This document shows positions 1-12,473 of a stretch of DNA of 64,000 bases, one piece after another. The DNA comes from Aristolochia californica (taxonomy: Eukaryota; Streptophyta; Magnoliopsida; Piperales; Aristolochiaceae). The notes under the pieces were generated by a model. That model worked only from the letters and a program-made list of their open reading frames with translations. It was not told where the DNA came from and did not search any database. The stretch lies in NCBI GenBank assembly GCA_029961685.1, contig JARWKL010000006.1:4898001-4962000 (forward strand). Direction: 5' to 3'. Position 1 is the first letter of the stretch. Every line of letters begins with the position of its first letter. A program made the position numbers and the translations under genes.

Positions 1-344
1 GTAGATTATCAAGATGAAATGGTAAATATAAAATAACAACATAAGTAACAAGTTATTTGTCCATTTTAGTGATTGGACAATATATAGGATACATACAGTG
101 CTGTTTTTCATGCATGGTAGAATTATTCAAACAATGAAAGACCTAAATTAATTTAGTGTTTAGCAGTTAATTGTTGATGCCAGTATGCCAGTAATCAGCT
201 AGAGTGGCGATTCTAAAGTCGCATCAATCAGATAGAAGAAATTACGGCGCACAACATTAGAAGCGGAGAGAAATATTCTAGAAATCGCTGTAAATAGTAG
301 AGCAACAAAATCTAAACCACTTAAAAATAGGCTCTGAAGCTTAC

Positions 345-1110
345 TCTCAGGTAGCACTCGCACAGAAGCACCACTACTCTCCTGTATTGACTTAATGACG
401 CTGCCCTGCTTTCCAATCAAATAAATAGCCTGGGAAGAAGCCACCAGCAACCGGATCGAACACTTGCCGACTCCAGTTGCTTCACCGTCACCCTCGGACA
501 ACCCAGTAATCCGTTTGAAGACTCTAAGTACGGCCTCCATGGCCGGGGATATAGGTGCGTCTGGTTCTTCTTTTCCAGATATCAACACCTAAAATAAATT
601 TTTTTAAAAATAAACCAGCGGAAGGTGGGAAAAAATATTGTTTTCTCTTTCGAGACGATCACTCCTAGGAAAACTTAAGTCGAGAGCTAAAACCTAATAA
701 GTTAAGAGAGAACTTACAACACGATCTGCAGTACCAAGGGCGCCTTCAAGGATCCGAATGCGAGCCCTAGTTTCTTCGCACATCTTCTTAATGAGCTCCC
801 CTTTTCGGCCAATAATGCTACCGACCTTAAGCACTGGTACAATGAGACGAAAAACACTGTCACCCGGCCACCCCGGCCACTTCTTTTCGGCAGTCGTCCT
901 GGTCGCGGTAGTAGGAGCTGGAGCTGGAGTCGTGGCCAGAGCAGGCGGAGGCGACGCTACTGTTTCAGGACCGGAAGACGAAGGAGTCGGGCCGGAGTCC
1001 CCAACTGGGGCTTCCGCCGTCGTAGTATCGGTGGACGGCAGCTGCGGCTCGGATTCGGGTACAATGGAAGGGCCATTCTGGGTAAGGACTGAGTCCGACG
1101 GCGTGGCCAT
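345..1110 (-). CDS. KH-domain RNA-binding protein, PEPPER/FLK-like (5' part, partial)
   Basis: Two exons are visible on the minus strand. Exon 1 (1110-718) starts at an ATG and ends at a GTAAGT donor. Exon 2 (588-345) follows a TTTTAG acceptor and ends at GTAAGC. The gene runs off the left edge, so positions 1-344 read as intron 2. The N-terminus is a roughly 75-residue Pro/Thr/Ser/Ala-rich tail, followed by the [15 protein letters not shown] entry into KH1. The KH1 GxxG loop is [11 protein letters not shown], and KH1 closes across the splice with [14 protein letters not shown]2 begins with [19 protein letters not shown]. This order and wording match plant multi-KH proteins of the PEPPER/FLOWERING LOCUS K group. 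In known members these are nuclear RNA-binding proteins acting on floral-regulator transcripts such as FLC and AGAMOUS. Assignment to PEPPER rather than FLK is inference, because KH3 lies outside the window. Confidence 0.88.
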
Positions 1111-1429
1111 GAGAGGAGAACGAGAATAGCGAGGAGGGGGGAAGGGCAGGGAGAGGCAGAGAAGACCGTCGTCGGATTAACAGATGATGTTTGTTTTAGG
1201 TTTTGAGAAGAAGGTCGCAAAAGCGCAAGCGCCGTATGGCCTCTTCAGGGCTCTTTTTAAACTTTCTTTATTTACGATGATTTTATAAGCTCACTCGCCG
1301 CTGTCTGTCCGGCAATCGTCCTCAGTCGGGTCGGTATATCGGTTTCGATACGTATCCGATACTCTTTTCTTCTGCATTTCTAGATCTATATGCCCTTGGA
1401 ATATTACTATAATTATCTATGAACCTTGT
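1111..1429. other. 5' flank of the KH-domain gene
   Basis: This stretch lies between the KH gene start codon and the first retroelement relic. It should hold the 5' UTR and promoter of the minus-strand KH gene. I see no convincing TATA box in the expected orientation and no coding sequence. Confidence 0.4.
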
Positions 1430-2999
1430 TTTTTTTTTTTAAGATATGATGTAATTAGGATGTCATTGATTTAATTAGTTTATGTTTCTTGTCTCTTGTT
1501 CACTCTTACTAGGATGAATGACATAATTATAATATTGTATTTTTATGAGTTATAAATAGAGTTTAAGGGAGAAGGTTTGGAATATGTCTAAAACCTCAAT
1601 TTTTCTCCTTTTTTTCTCTCTAACATGTGTTCTTTTTCTTTCTCCATGATATAATCCATTGAGTCCTGGACTTGGTATCAAAACATTGATTTTCAAGACT
1701 CGTAGTTATGAGTTTTTAGAATTTCAATCTTGTTATCTGCTCAAATTATTATTGTTACCCATTGCCTCTACGATTTAATGATCACGGTATTAACCATTCT
1801 CTGTTTTTTTTTTTTTTTTTTTTTTGCTCCGTTTCCTATATCTCCTTGTAGTTGCTACATCAAGCATGACCATCACGAAGATTATTGTTGTTGTTGCCAC
1901 TGCCAAGTAGACTCTAAGAATATTTTTCTGGAGTCCTACGGTATTGAAGATCAGGTAGTCAACTACCTTCCAGTGTTGTCCATGCCTTGAGATCGACTCA
2001 GGCCATAATTATCTGGTCTAGAATGCTTCTTGTCTTTCCTAGTTGTCCATCCTATCGATTTTGAAGGCAAAGTATTTACACATAAGGGCTTTCTATAGAC
2101 CTTTTTTTTTGGTACTTTTTTTTTTTTTGTTGAAAAGAATCCCAGAGGCCTTTTCTTCTTATCTAGGTTCTGCAGCTTCTTGTTGTGGGTCATATTAGAC
2201 AAGATAAGAAAGAAGCAATAACAAAAGAGAGGAAGTCATGGGTGACGCTGAAGTTCCAATAGTCCCTATATCGGGGCGCAAAAGTATCCTTCTTTGTTTT
2301 TGGCTTTAATCGTCACTCACCAATTGATTATCGTGCCTTCTTCTTGCATCAGTTTGCAATCGCTTGTTGTTCCTTATTCGATTGGTGCCTTCGAAAGTCG
2401 AACTGCTTTGCTAACTTACTCTGTCCAGCCGACTTGCTGCCATTACTCTGCTCGCTGCCATTACCAATCATCTTTGATGTTGACACTGCAATCCGTGCAT
2501 TACTGCTGATTATACGTGATCGTTGTTGATTGATTCAGCTCAATCAAAGCAGCGTTGTCTATCATTTATTTCTAGAAGAATTGCATTTCCATCCTGAGCC
2601 GTCGGTTCTCTGCTTCATCTAGGAAGTTGTTATTTTTTTATTCCTTATTTGTTGTCATCCGACTGGTGTCTGCTTCATCTAGCCCTAGCTTTGCCTTCCT
2701 TATAGCCAGTCAACCGTAATATCATTTTGGAAATCCGGAATTGCTCGTTGGTTGTAATGCTAGTATAATTCCCTTGTGGTACTTCATGCATGATGTTATA
2801 TAGCACTTGCTCGTTGGCATTTTTTTCTTTTCTGAAAGAATTGTTGTTGTTCCCATAATCTTCCCGTGATTGGTGTCGATAGTTGTTGTTGATGCATTGT
2901 TGTTTAAGATCATGGGATCCGATTTATATCTCGAAATAGTTTAACCAGTTGGAGGCAGAATTATATGCCGATTGAAGTTTTGTTGAATTTAGGACCCCA
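1430..2999 (+). mobile_element. Non-coding LTR-retroelement relic (LTR end, PBS, leader)
   Basis: An LTR-like end has a TATAAATA box near 1550 and closes just before a primer-binding-like site, TGGTATCAAAAC, at 1673-1684. The sequence around it (TTGATTTTCA, GAGTCCTG) resembles the LTR end and primer site of the 53861-58551 element, so the two are probably related. Downstream to about 3000 the DNA is pyrimidine-rich, with T tracts at 1806-1825 and near 2113, and a TGCTTCATCTAG motif repeated near 2609 and 2671. It has no recognisable protein. The start of the LTR is not defined. Confidence 0.5.
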
Positions 3000-3194
3000 T
3001 GATTAGAACCTCGAACAAGGTGATGAAAGACAAAGAGAAGAAGAAAGAACAAGAGAGGAGCTCGGCCAAAGAGGAGAAAGAGAGATAGAGCTTAGAGATG
3101 AATTGAGAGAAGGGGAGAACGACTTGACGCTCTACCCCAAGCCAAGGGCCTCTATTTATAGTTTTTTAGAGGATATTACAATGTCTATAATGCC
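3000..3194 (-). mobile_element. Copia-type LTR, distal half (split by insertion)
   Basis: On the minus strand this is the second half of an LTR. It has a TATA-like CTATAAATAGAGG and a pyrimidine-rich leader, and ends ...CTAATCA at 3000. Its first half lies at 15575-15749, and the gypsy element 3200-15569 separates the two with a CTTAG duplication. Joined, the LTR would be about 370 bp. The end at 3000 is inferred from a TG dinucleotide and is less certain than the break point. Confidence 0.55.
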
Positions 3195-3199
3195 CTTAG

Positions 3200-4055
3200 T
3201 GATAAGGACATCAAAGATGCACGGAATACTCACAAACCAATTCAAGTTCAAGTTGGTCCGGTGACAAGGGTTCAAGCTAAACAATTCAAAGAAACGCTGA
3301 ATAACTTAGTTCGGAGAGTTCAACAACAAGAAGAGAGTGTGTTCACTATTGAGGGTGAACAAAGGTTGGTTTTACTCATCAAAGTTGATCCAGAAGAGAG
3401 CCAATCAGCCATACACGTCCATTGAGCCATTGCATGGCCAACTTGCATGTCCATTCCGGGATACACGTGCAAGGGGGTTTCCAAGCTGATGAGGATGTGT
3501 TGTCCAGCAAAGAATCAAGTCAAGATTACATTTTCAAGTTTCAGAAAACTTAGAAGATTTGATCAAGATTTGATTTCTTTGTAATCCTATTTTAGTTTTA
3601 AGTTTCAATTTAAATTTTGAATTTTAGTTCCATTATAAACGTATTTAGGAGGAAGGAAATTTTGAGTCAAAATCTAATCCCATCCTAGGATTTTTAGGCG
3701 TGATTTTAGGAATCTTTCCTAGGATTTTTAGGAATTTTAAAATTCAAAATTTTCATTGTAATTTCAGTTATTTAAGGCGTTGAGATTATGCAATGGAGTT
3801 TTGATGTGTTATTCATATTGTGAGTTATTCTTCTTGAGTTCTTGAAGAAACTTTTCAAACTTATCAAGGTTTCCTTGTGGCATTCAAACTGACTCATCAA
3901 ACGGATTTTCCAAACCCGTTTGTGGCGTCTTCACCATACCAAAGTTCTTGCTTTGCTAAACAACGGGTCGTGGTTTTCATCAAACTTGAAAGATCTTGGG
4001 GTTGATTTCCAAATTGGGTATCGGGTTTCGTCACGTGTTGACGTGGTTCGTATCA
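3200..4055 (+). repeat. 5' LTR of the outer Ty3/gypsy element
   Basis: This LTR of about 856 bp begins TGATAAGGACATC and ends TTCGTATCA, directly before the primer site at 4058. Its first 220 bases carry a decayed copy of the polyprotein tail. The same sequence is coding in the 3' LTR, which confirms that the gene end overlaps the LTR. Confidence 0.9.
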
Positions 4056-4839
4056 GTTGGTATCAGAGCTTTGATTCATCAGGTTTGCCTATCCTTTTCT
4101 TGTTTATTTTTCTTCCTTGCTAAAGTCATGCATTTTAGGTTTAGGTTTTCAATTCGGCCAACAAAAAAAAATTATTGGCCAAATTGTTGCCTTTTCGTCG
4201 TTCTTGGTTGAATCTTGATTTCGATTCTTCGTTCTTGATTGAGTCTTGCTTTCTATCCTTTTCTTGATGTTAGTGTTTGATTCCCCTATGTTTAAGAACC
4301 CTAGAAACGTGAATTAGGGTTCTAGGTTTTCTAAAAATCCGATTCTCTTGTTTCATTTTCCTTGCTAATCGTTACTGTGACATCAACAAAAAGAAAAGAA
4401 AATAAGGCAAAAGAAAAAGAAGAGGATCCAGAAAAAAAAAAAAAAGTCTGGGAACCATTCTTACAATGGTTTTGTTTTAATCTTGTTTCTCATGTTATAG
4501 ATTCCCTTTTGCCAAAACCCCACGTTTGAGTGTCAAAAATCATTAGAATCTGTGACAAAATTTGATTCGTTTGGTTTGTTTCTCGTCTTGATTTGCTGCT
4601 TGAATCCTTCTTATTATTATTTGATTAGTTTTGAAAGAACTACAAGAAGAATACAAGTGGAAAAAGGCAGAGTGTGTGAACGTATTAGAAGGTAAAAGCC
4701 AAATTAAATTGAGTGAAACACGAGTAGATTTGAGTGAATTATTTTTTGAGTGAAACACGTGAGGGAGTGAGGTGAGGTCCTTTTATTTATTTTTTTGTTT
4801 TTTTCATATTGTTCTAGCCTTGTTTGCATATTTCAAATC

Positions 4840-5945
4840 ATGTCGTATAATCAAGAGAAAAACATAAACGAAGAGATTCCATCACCCGTTGTTCTAAATC
4901 TACAAATGCAAGCATTGATGGGGGAGATGAGACAGATGATGAGGTCGGAGTTAGAAGATATACATGGAAGGTTGGATAGGGTAGAAGAGGGAACACAACA
5001 GGGACAACCATCATTTATTCTGAACACCCCAAGGAGGAAGAGGTTGCACCGAAGGGAAGTTGAGGATATGGATGAATTTGAAGGTGACGATTTAGAGGAG
5101 GAGTCTTATAGGATGTCAGTGGGCAGCCATAGGAGATATGGCCGGGATAGAGAAACTAGGAACCAGGTAGATAACAACTTGGGTAGTATCAAGATGAAAA
5201 TTCCTACGTTTCAAGAAAAAAGTAATCCTGAAGCATACCTCTAATGGGAAAAGAAGATGGGGTTGGTTTTCAATTGTCACAACTACTTTGAATTAAATAA
5301 GGTAAAACTCGATGTAATTAAATTTACTAATTATGTTATTGTGTGGTGGGACCAGTTGTGCATCAATAGGAGGTGGAATGGAGAATGTCCTATTGAAAAT
5401 TGGGATGAGAGGAAGAGAGTGATGAGACGAGGATTTGTACCAAGTCACTACTACCGAGATCTATACCTCAAGCTGCAAGGTCTCCATCAAGGTAACTGGA
5501 GAGTTGATGAGTATTATAAAGAGATGGAGATAGCTATGATTAGAGCTAATGTGGAGGAGGATCAGGAGGCGACAGTGGCCAGATTTTAAATGGTTTAAAC
5601 CGAAAGATTGCTAACACAATCGAGATTCACCATTATGTGGAATTGGAGGATTTGGTGCATATGGACATCAAGTTGAGAGGCAACTCAAGAGGGGTGGTAC
5701 ACGGCCAAGACCAACCTCATAGAATTCGAGTGCAACACCTTGGAGGTCAATCTATATAAAGAAAGAAGAAAATATGTCTACCTTCAAGGCCAAACCCGAG
5801 CCCAAGACAACCACCACTACCACTACTTCTCAAGGTAAATCAGCCCATATTTTGACTTGTTCTAGTGAGATTAAATGTTTCAAATGTTAGGGGAGAGGAC
5901 ACATAGTTAGCCAATGTCCAAACAAGAGAGTTATGGTGATCCGGT
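4840..5945 (+). pseudogene. gag of the outer Ty3/gypsy element
   Basis: The reading frame starts at ATG 4840 (MSYNQEKN). It holds an acidic, coiled-coil-like N-terminus and then a retrotransposon gag domain ending near EEDQEATVARF at about 5586. An in-frame stop at about 5242 and a further stop or frame change near 5588 break it. A zinc knuckle follows at about 5870-5930 in the form CFKC..GRGHIVSQC, also with a stop inside. Gag forms the particle that packages element RNA. This copy cannot make a full protein. Confidence 0.8.
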
Positions 5946-6129
5946 AAAATGGTGAAATTGATTCCGAAGACGAAGCTGATCTAGATGACATGCCACCATT
6001 GGAGGACGACCCCATAGGTGATGAGGACTTTGGGGCTGATCATGGTGAGATGTTTGGACTAGTCGCATGATGAGCCTTAAACTTGCAAGCTAAAGGAGAG
6101 GAAGAAGAAGTAAAATGGGAAAATATTTT

Positions 6130-7648
6130 TCACACTCGCTGCCACGTAAAAGACAAACTATGTAGTGTTGTTATCGATGGCGGTATTTGCACTAATATTG
6201 CTAGTACTTCCATGGTTGAAAAGCTATGGCACAACACTTAAGCACCCATGTCCTTACAAGCTGCAATGGTTGAATGATAGTGGCGAAGTAAGGGTTACGA
6301 AGTAGGTTGTTGTATCGTTTTGAATCGGTAAATATGAGGATGAGGTATTGTGTGATGTGGTACCAATGCAAGTAGGACATCTCCTCTTAGGAAGACCATG
6401 GCAATTTGACGGACGTGTGCAACATGACGGCTTCACCAACAAGTACTCATTCACATGCAATCAGCGGACAATCACTCTGGTTCTGATGACACCAAAACAA
6501 GTCTATGAGGATCAAGTGACGTTGCAAAAATTGAGTGAACAAAAGAAACCGAGAGATCAAAAGAACTTGAGAGAGCAAAAGAATGAGAGTGAAAAAAAAG
6601 CGAGACTGTGCATAGTGAGAGTGAGGGGAAAGAGAAACACATGGCCAAAGAGGGAAAAAAAGAGAGCAATGTCTAATCTGGTGAGGTAAAAACAGAGAGA
6701 AAACAAAGAAATTTCTATGCAAAAACAAGTGAGGTTAAGCGAGTGTTGATTTCAAAACGGCTAATGATTGTACTCATGTACAAGGAGGTTCTTTTAAACA
6801 CTAACCCACTTGACGCTTTTCTACCTAATGTTGTTGTCTCTCTTGCAGAAGTTCGAGGATTTGTTTCCCGAGGATGTACCAAATGGGTTACCACCTATTC
6901 GAGGGATTGAACATCAAATCGATTTCATTCATGGTGCATCAATTCCAAACCGACCAGCATATAGGAGCAACACGAAGGAGACGAAGAAGCTTCAAAGGCA
7001 AATTGAAGAATTGATGGAGAAAGGGCACGAGAGGGCAAACATGAGTCCATGTGCAGTTCCTGTGATTCTAGTGCCTAAAAAGGATGGGACATGGAGGGTG
7101 TGTTGATTGCAGAGCCATCAACAACATAACGGTAAAGTATCGACACCCTATCCCTCTCTTAGATGATATGTTAGATGAGCTACATGGTTCTTGTGTGTTT
7201 TCAAAAATCGATCTTAAGAGTGAGTATCAGCAAATATGAATGAAAGGAGATGAATGGAAAACATTGTTTAAAACTAAATATGGATTGTATGAGTGTTTAG
7301 TTATGCCGTTTGGATTAACTAATGCACCAAGTACTTTCATGCGCTTAATGAATCATGTTTTGCGTGCTTTCATTGGTAAATTCGTTGTTGTTTATTTTGA
7401 TGATATTCTAATTTATAGCAAGAATTTGCATGATCATGTCTCACATTTGCATTCGGTTTTGGATGTGCTTAGAAAGGACAAGTTATATGCTAACCTCAAA
7501 AAGTGTAATTTATGCACCGATAAGTTTGTTTTTTTAGGTTTTGTTGTGAGTACTAAAGGTATTGAGGTAGATGAAGAGAAGATCAAAGCCATCTGAGAGT
7601 GGCCGACCCCTTCCAGTGTAGATAATGTTAGAAGTTTTCATGGGCTTG
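6130..7648 (+). pseudogene. Protease and reverse transcriptase of the outer Ty3/gypsy element
   Basis: A protease-like stretch near 6160-6230 reads VVIDGGICTNIAS, which resembles the DGGS active-site form of this group. Reverse transcriptase follows from about 6850. It contains [10 protein letters not shown], a stop, then [26 protein letters not shown] at about 7300, and an intact catalytic YFDD box at about 7395. The frame continues to SFHGL, where it is cut by the chromovirus insertion at 7649. It resumes with ASFYRRF at about 12474. At least three in-frame stops are visible. Confidence 0.85.
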
Positions 7649-8025
7649 TGTTATGGACTCCAAAGCATCTTGGATAATAAATAGATGTAGGAATTAATTT
7701 ATGTAATTTCTTTTTAGGTGTTATGTTGGTTTAATTGTAATTCTCGTGAACCTTGTGCCCCTCGATTTGGGCTGGTTATTTGTGTCCCTAATCCTCTTTA
7801 TATAGGAGAAGGGTTTGAATGAAAAGGCAAGCATTGAAATCAAAATTAGAGTAGAGGTCGGATTCTCCCTTTCTGAGGTCTAGGTCGAGCCTCCTTCAAG
7901 GCTCAATCGTTTCCATACCATTGCCCATTCGAAGAATAGAAAACTCTTATCCTTGTCAATAGAAATTCTGGAGGAAATAGGAGAAAGAAGGGTGACACGA
8001 TCCATGGCAAGGGCAGATCCTAACA
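7649..8025 (+). repeat. 5' LTR of the nested chromovirus
   Basis: This 377-bp LTR carries a TTTATATAGGAG promoter-like element near 7796. An open frame begins within its last 75 bases (ATG at 7953 or 8004) and continues through the primer site into gag. Confidence 0.9.
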
Positions 8026-9060
8026 TCTTGGTATCAAACAGGACCACCCTTGGGGATTCCTCTTCCCAGATTGATTTGGGTCACGTCGAGGAGGAATTCC
8101 AACATACCGTGGAGGGAAATCGACGACACACTGATTCTGCAATTTCCGCCATTAATGATACTCTCCAACACCTACTCCGACGAGTGGAGGAAGGCTTTGC
8201 TCGCGGTCCTACACCGCCGGGCAATTCCACAATTCCGGCCGAGCACCTCCCTCCCCACCCACCCCCACGACAACTGCGCCACCAACCTCCCACAACCATG
8301 GGACCTCACGGACCAGGCCACAATACGGTTCCCAGGTATGCCAAGCTGGATTTTCCTACCTATGATGGGTCTACGAATCCTTTGATCTGGTTACACCAGT
8401 GTGACCAGCTCTTTTACAATCAAAGAATGCATAATGAGGACCGCGTCCATTTAGCTGCATTCCATATGTTTGATGAAGCGCTCCTATAGTATCACCAAAT
8501 TAATTCGGAGCACCATGTTCTTGATTGGGATTTATTTAAAGAATATTGCATGTTGAGGTTTGGCCCCCCTGCTCGTAGCAACCATTTGGGGGATCTGGTG
8601 AATTTGAAACAGACCGGGACGATTGAATAGTATCATAAACAATTTCAGGAATGCCTGGCCCATGCCAGTTGATTTGTGAGTCCTTCGCAATATGTGAACT
8701 TATTTACTGCCGGGTTAATGGAGGCCTTGCGTCTGGAAGTAGAATTGCATGACCCTCAAGATCTGGTCCATGCAATGAACCTCGTCGGGACTATAGATGC
8801 CAAACAGAGTGTACTCAAGGAGTCTCGGTCAGAAGACCCTCTTGGCCAAGCAGGGTGCCCACCATTGCCCCCTCATCCTATTCAGGGACTCCACGCTCTG
8901 GGCAAAATTCAGCACCACGTGGTGACAATTCTCCTACCACGCCTCCAGCCCAATACATTCATCGCCTATCTAGACCTAAGATGGAACAACGCCGAGCCAA
9001 GGGGCTGTGTTTTAACTGTGATAAACAATATGTCTAGGGTCACCAATGCAAACGTTTATT
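7953..9060 (+). pseudogene. gag of the nested chromovirus
   Basis: The frame starts at 7953 (or 8004, MARADPN) inside the LTR. A Pro-rich linker is followed by the gag core at about 8330-8750, with LDFPTYDGSTNPLIWLHQC near the front. Stops at 8487-8489, about 8629 and about 8670 interrupt it. A zinc knuckle near 9010 (LCFNCDKQ...GHQC) lies in another frame and also contains a stop. The motifs are clear enough to identify gag, but no functional product is possible. Confidence 0.8.
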
Positions 9061-9064
9061 CTGG

Positions 9065-12000
9065 TTGGAGGTATTGGATGACACAGAGGAAGATCCACCG
9101 TTGGAAGACAGTGTTGAGGCCGAACAGGATGAACCAGCCATATCCCTCCATGCTATGACTGACATGCACAACTCCAACACGATGCAAGTCCATGCGGGTT
9201 TACAACATCTGCAATTATTGGCTATAGTAGATTCAGGCAACACTCACAATTTCATTAGTGAGCCAGCCGCACAACAGCTTGGATTGCTGATTAAAAATAA
9301 CACAGGCATTTCAGTCTCAGTGGCCAATGGGGCAAAATTTTCAAGTGCAGGCATTTCTCCCGCAACAGACTTTTGTATTGAAGAGCATTCATTTGTAGCA
9401 GATTTTCTGGTCATTCCCCTAGCTGGGTTTGACTTGGTCCTGGGCATTAAATGGCTCCAGATGTTGAGACCCATCTTGTGGGATTTCAAGGCGCTCACCA
9501 TGACATTTACGGCCGACCAGCATCAGATTACACTTCATGGCACACATGCTCCCAAGCCAAGAACTCTTCAAGAAATTCAAGTCCAGGACGCAGATACCTG
9601 TAAGTTAAATGCTTCACTTACAGAATTTGGTGACTTATTTCAGGCCCCTACTGCACTTCCGCCTATACGCCATTGTGATCATCTTATCTAGTTGAAATTG
9701 GGTACTGAACCGGTAGTGGTTCGCCCTTACCGCTAACCACACTTACAGAAAGATGAAATTGAGAGCCAGTGCCAGACTATGCTCGCCCAAGGGATTATTC
9801 AGCCCAGCAGGTCTCCATTTTCCTCACCAGTGTTACTCGTCAAGAAGCATGATAAATCATGGAGGTTTTGTGTTGACTACAGAGAGCTCAATGCTCATAC
9901 CATTAAAGATAAATTTCCCATTCCAGTGGTTGGTGAACTATTAGATGAATTCCAGGGCGCCAACTTATTCACCAAACTGGATTTGAAATCAGGAGTGGAG
10001 AAGACAACATTTTGGACGCACCATGGGCATTTTGAGTTTTTAGTCATGCCATTTGGTCTCTCCAACGCACCCTCCACTTTCCAAGCCCTCATGAATGAGG
10101 TATTTCGTTCGATCTTAAGGAAGTTTATTCTTGTTTTTTTTTATGGTATCCTGGTTTATAGTTAGCACTGGGACGAGCACCTTCAACATCAACGCCAGTT
10201 GTTCACTATCTTACGCTCCCATCATTTGGTTCTCAACCAATCCAAATGTTCCATGGGAACGTCAGGTAGCATATCTGGGCCACGTTTATCTCAGCATCTG
10301 GCGTGAAGGTAGACCATAGCAAAATTCAAGTAGTGGTCGACTGGTCTACTCCCACATCAGTCTCAGCGTTACGGGGATTCTTGGGACTAGCAGGTTACTA
10401 CAGGAAATTCATTCGTAATTACGGTCAACTTGCAACTCCTCTCAATAATCTCCTTAAGTGCAATGCTTTTATTTGGTCAGAGGCAATAACTTTGTCTTTT
10501 GAAAATTTGAAGACAACTTTATCATCCGCACCGGTACTTTAGCTGCCCAATTTTTATGAATTGTTTGTTATTGAATGTGATGCATCTGGAGGGGGTATTG
10601 GCGCGGTCTTACAACAGCACAGCCACCCCATAACTTATTTTAGCAGGCAGCTCGGCCAACATCACCACAAATTAGCTGCCTATGAAAGGGAACTAATCGG
10701 CTTAGCCAAAGTCATTTAGCACTGGAGGCCCTATCTCTGGGGGCGCCCCTTTATTATCCGGACCGATCATTGCAGTTTAAAGTACTTACTCGAGCAGTGT
10801 CTCACCACATCCCCATAGCAGCATTGGTTGAGCAAATTGATGGGATTTGATTTTAAGGTTGAGTATAAACTTGGCCACCTCAACGTTGGGGCAGATGCAT
10901 TGTCCTGCAGGGACCTACCTGAGCCTAAGCTACACGCTATCAGTCAACCCAGATTTATTTTGCTAGATTTGTCAGCGGAACAAAGCCGAGTCCTTAAGTC
11001 CAACAGGGTTGCTCCAACCCCTTCAGTTACCTTCACTAGTATGGCCCGATATATCCATGGACTTTATTGATGGACTTCCCCCATCTTCGGGCAAATCAAT
11101 TATTTTTGTGGTAGTCGATTGCTTCTCCAAATATGCACACTTCTTGGCCCTGGCGCACCCTTATACATTAGCTCACGTCGCCCAACTCTTCATGGATCAT
11201 ATTGTCAGATTACATCAGGTGCCTGCGTCCATTACCAATGACCGAGATGTCGTTGAGTACTTTCTGGAAGGAACTCTTCAAGCTGCACGGGACGAAGTTG
11301 GCCTTCTCCTCAGCCTACCACCCACAGACCGATGACCAAACAGAGGTAGTCAACTGCACCATTGAAATGTACCTCCGTTGTTTTGTCGGCGATTCGCCTA
11401 AAAGTTGGGTCAGGTGGCTGACATGGGCGGAGTTCTGTTATAACACGTCCAACCACACCGCACTTGGCACCACTCCTTTCAAGGTCGTCTATGGCAGAGA
11501 TCCTCCTCGGCTCTTATCCTATGAACCTGGCTCTTCTAAGGTGGTAACTCATGACCAGGCTTTATCGGAACGTGATGCACTACTCAGCCAGGTACGCTTT
11601 CATTTAGAGGTTGCTCAGCTGACAATGAAAGCCAACTATGGTAGACTTGGTCTTTTCTCCGGGGGGATTATGTGTGGCTTCGTCTTCAACATTACCAGTA
11701 GCTCTCCCTTACGGCCTCCCAATGTCACAAATTGTCCCCCAAGTTCTATGGCCCATTCCAAGTCCTGGAACGCATTGGCACGGTCGCCTACCATTTGCAG
11801 CTTCCACCAGATGCAAGGCTACATGATGTTTTTCACGTCTCTTAGTTGAAGGCATTTAGCGACGATTCTCCATTAATCCACACACCTTTGCCACCAATTC
11901 AGGAAGGACGTGCGCAATCCACTCCAACCAAGGTGTTGCAGGCTCGCCGAGTTCAGGGCGACTAGGAGATTTTAGTGCAGTGGGCTGACACTGACCCACT

Positions 12001-12075
12001 TGACACTACATGGGAGCCCTTGGCGTCTTTTAAGGCTCTCTATCCCACTTTTGAGCTTGAGGACAAGCTCATTCT
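9065..12075 (+). pseudogene. pol of the nested chromovirus (protease to chromodomain)
   Basis: Protease has VDSGNTHNFIS at about 9230. Reverse transcriptase runs about 9780-10165 with [11 protein letters not shown] and [13 protein letters not shown]. Its YxDD box near 10140 reads FFYGILVYS, so both catalytic Asp residues are lost. RNase H follows at about 10560-10790 (IECDASGGG...YERELIGLAK). The His/Cys zinc-binding part of integrase seems to be deleted near 10990-11040, because RNase H spacer runs straight into the integrase core (DISMDFIDGLPPS). The core has a frameshift but keeps QTEVVN. The end at about 11925-12045 reads as a chromodomain (ILVQWADTDPLDTTWEP), the feature that defines chromoviruses. 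Confidence 0.85.
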
Positions 12076-12090
12076 CCAAAAGGGGGGTGA

Positions 12091-12468
12091 TGTTATGGAC
12101 TCCATAGCATCTCGGATAATAAACAGACGTAGGAATTAATTTATGTAATTTCCTTTTAGGTGCTATGTTGGTTTAATTTTAATTCTCGTGAACCTTGTGC
12201 CCCTCGATTTGGGCTGGTTATTTGCATCCCTAATCCTCTTTATATGGGAGAAGGGGTTTGAATGAAAAGACAAGCATTGAAATCAAAATTAGAGTAGAGG
12301 TCGGATTCTCCCTTTCTGAGGTCTAGGTCGAGCCTCCTTCAAGGCTCAATCGTTTCCATACCATTGCACGTTCGAAGCATAGAAAACTCTTATCCTAGTT
12401 AATAGCAATTCTGGAGGAAATAGGAGAAAGAAGGGTGACACGATCCATGGCAAGGGCAGATCCTAACA
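12091..12468 (+). repeat. 3' LTR of the nested chromovirus
   Basis: This 378-bp copy of 7649-8025 follows the purine tract and is followed by the GTTTG target duplication. Confidence 0.9.
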
Positions 12469-12473
12469 GTTTG

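Larger units (their letters stand above)
7649..12468 (+). mobile_element. Nested Ty3/gypsy chromovirus-type retrotransposon
   Basis: The short LTRs are 7649-8025 and 12091-12468 (377 and 378 bp, TGTTATGG...CCTAACA). The primer-site-like TGGTATCAAAC is at 8029-8039 and the purine tract AAAAGGGGGGTGA at 12078-12090. Target duplications are GCTTG (7644-7648) and GTTTG (12469-12473), which differ by one base. Removing the insert restores the host frame FHGL/ASFYRRF. By eye the LTRs differ at about 17 positions plus one indel, roughly 4.5 percent. The order is gag, protease, reverse transcriptase, RNase H, integrase, chromodomain. The small size and short LTRs recall Reina-like chromoviruses, but the clade is inference. 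Confidence 0.92.

Noticed and set aside
758..1129. Open frame of 123 codons on the plus strand
   Set aside because: It is antisense to exon 1 of the KH gene and arises from the GC-rich Pro/Ala/Ser-coding stretch.
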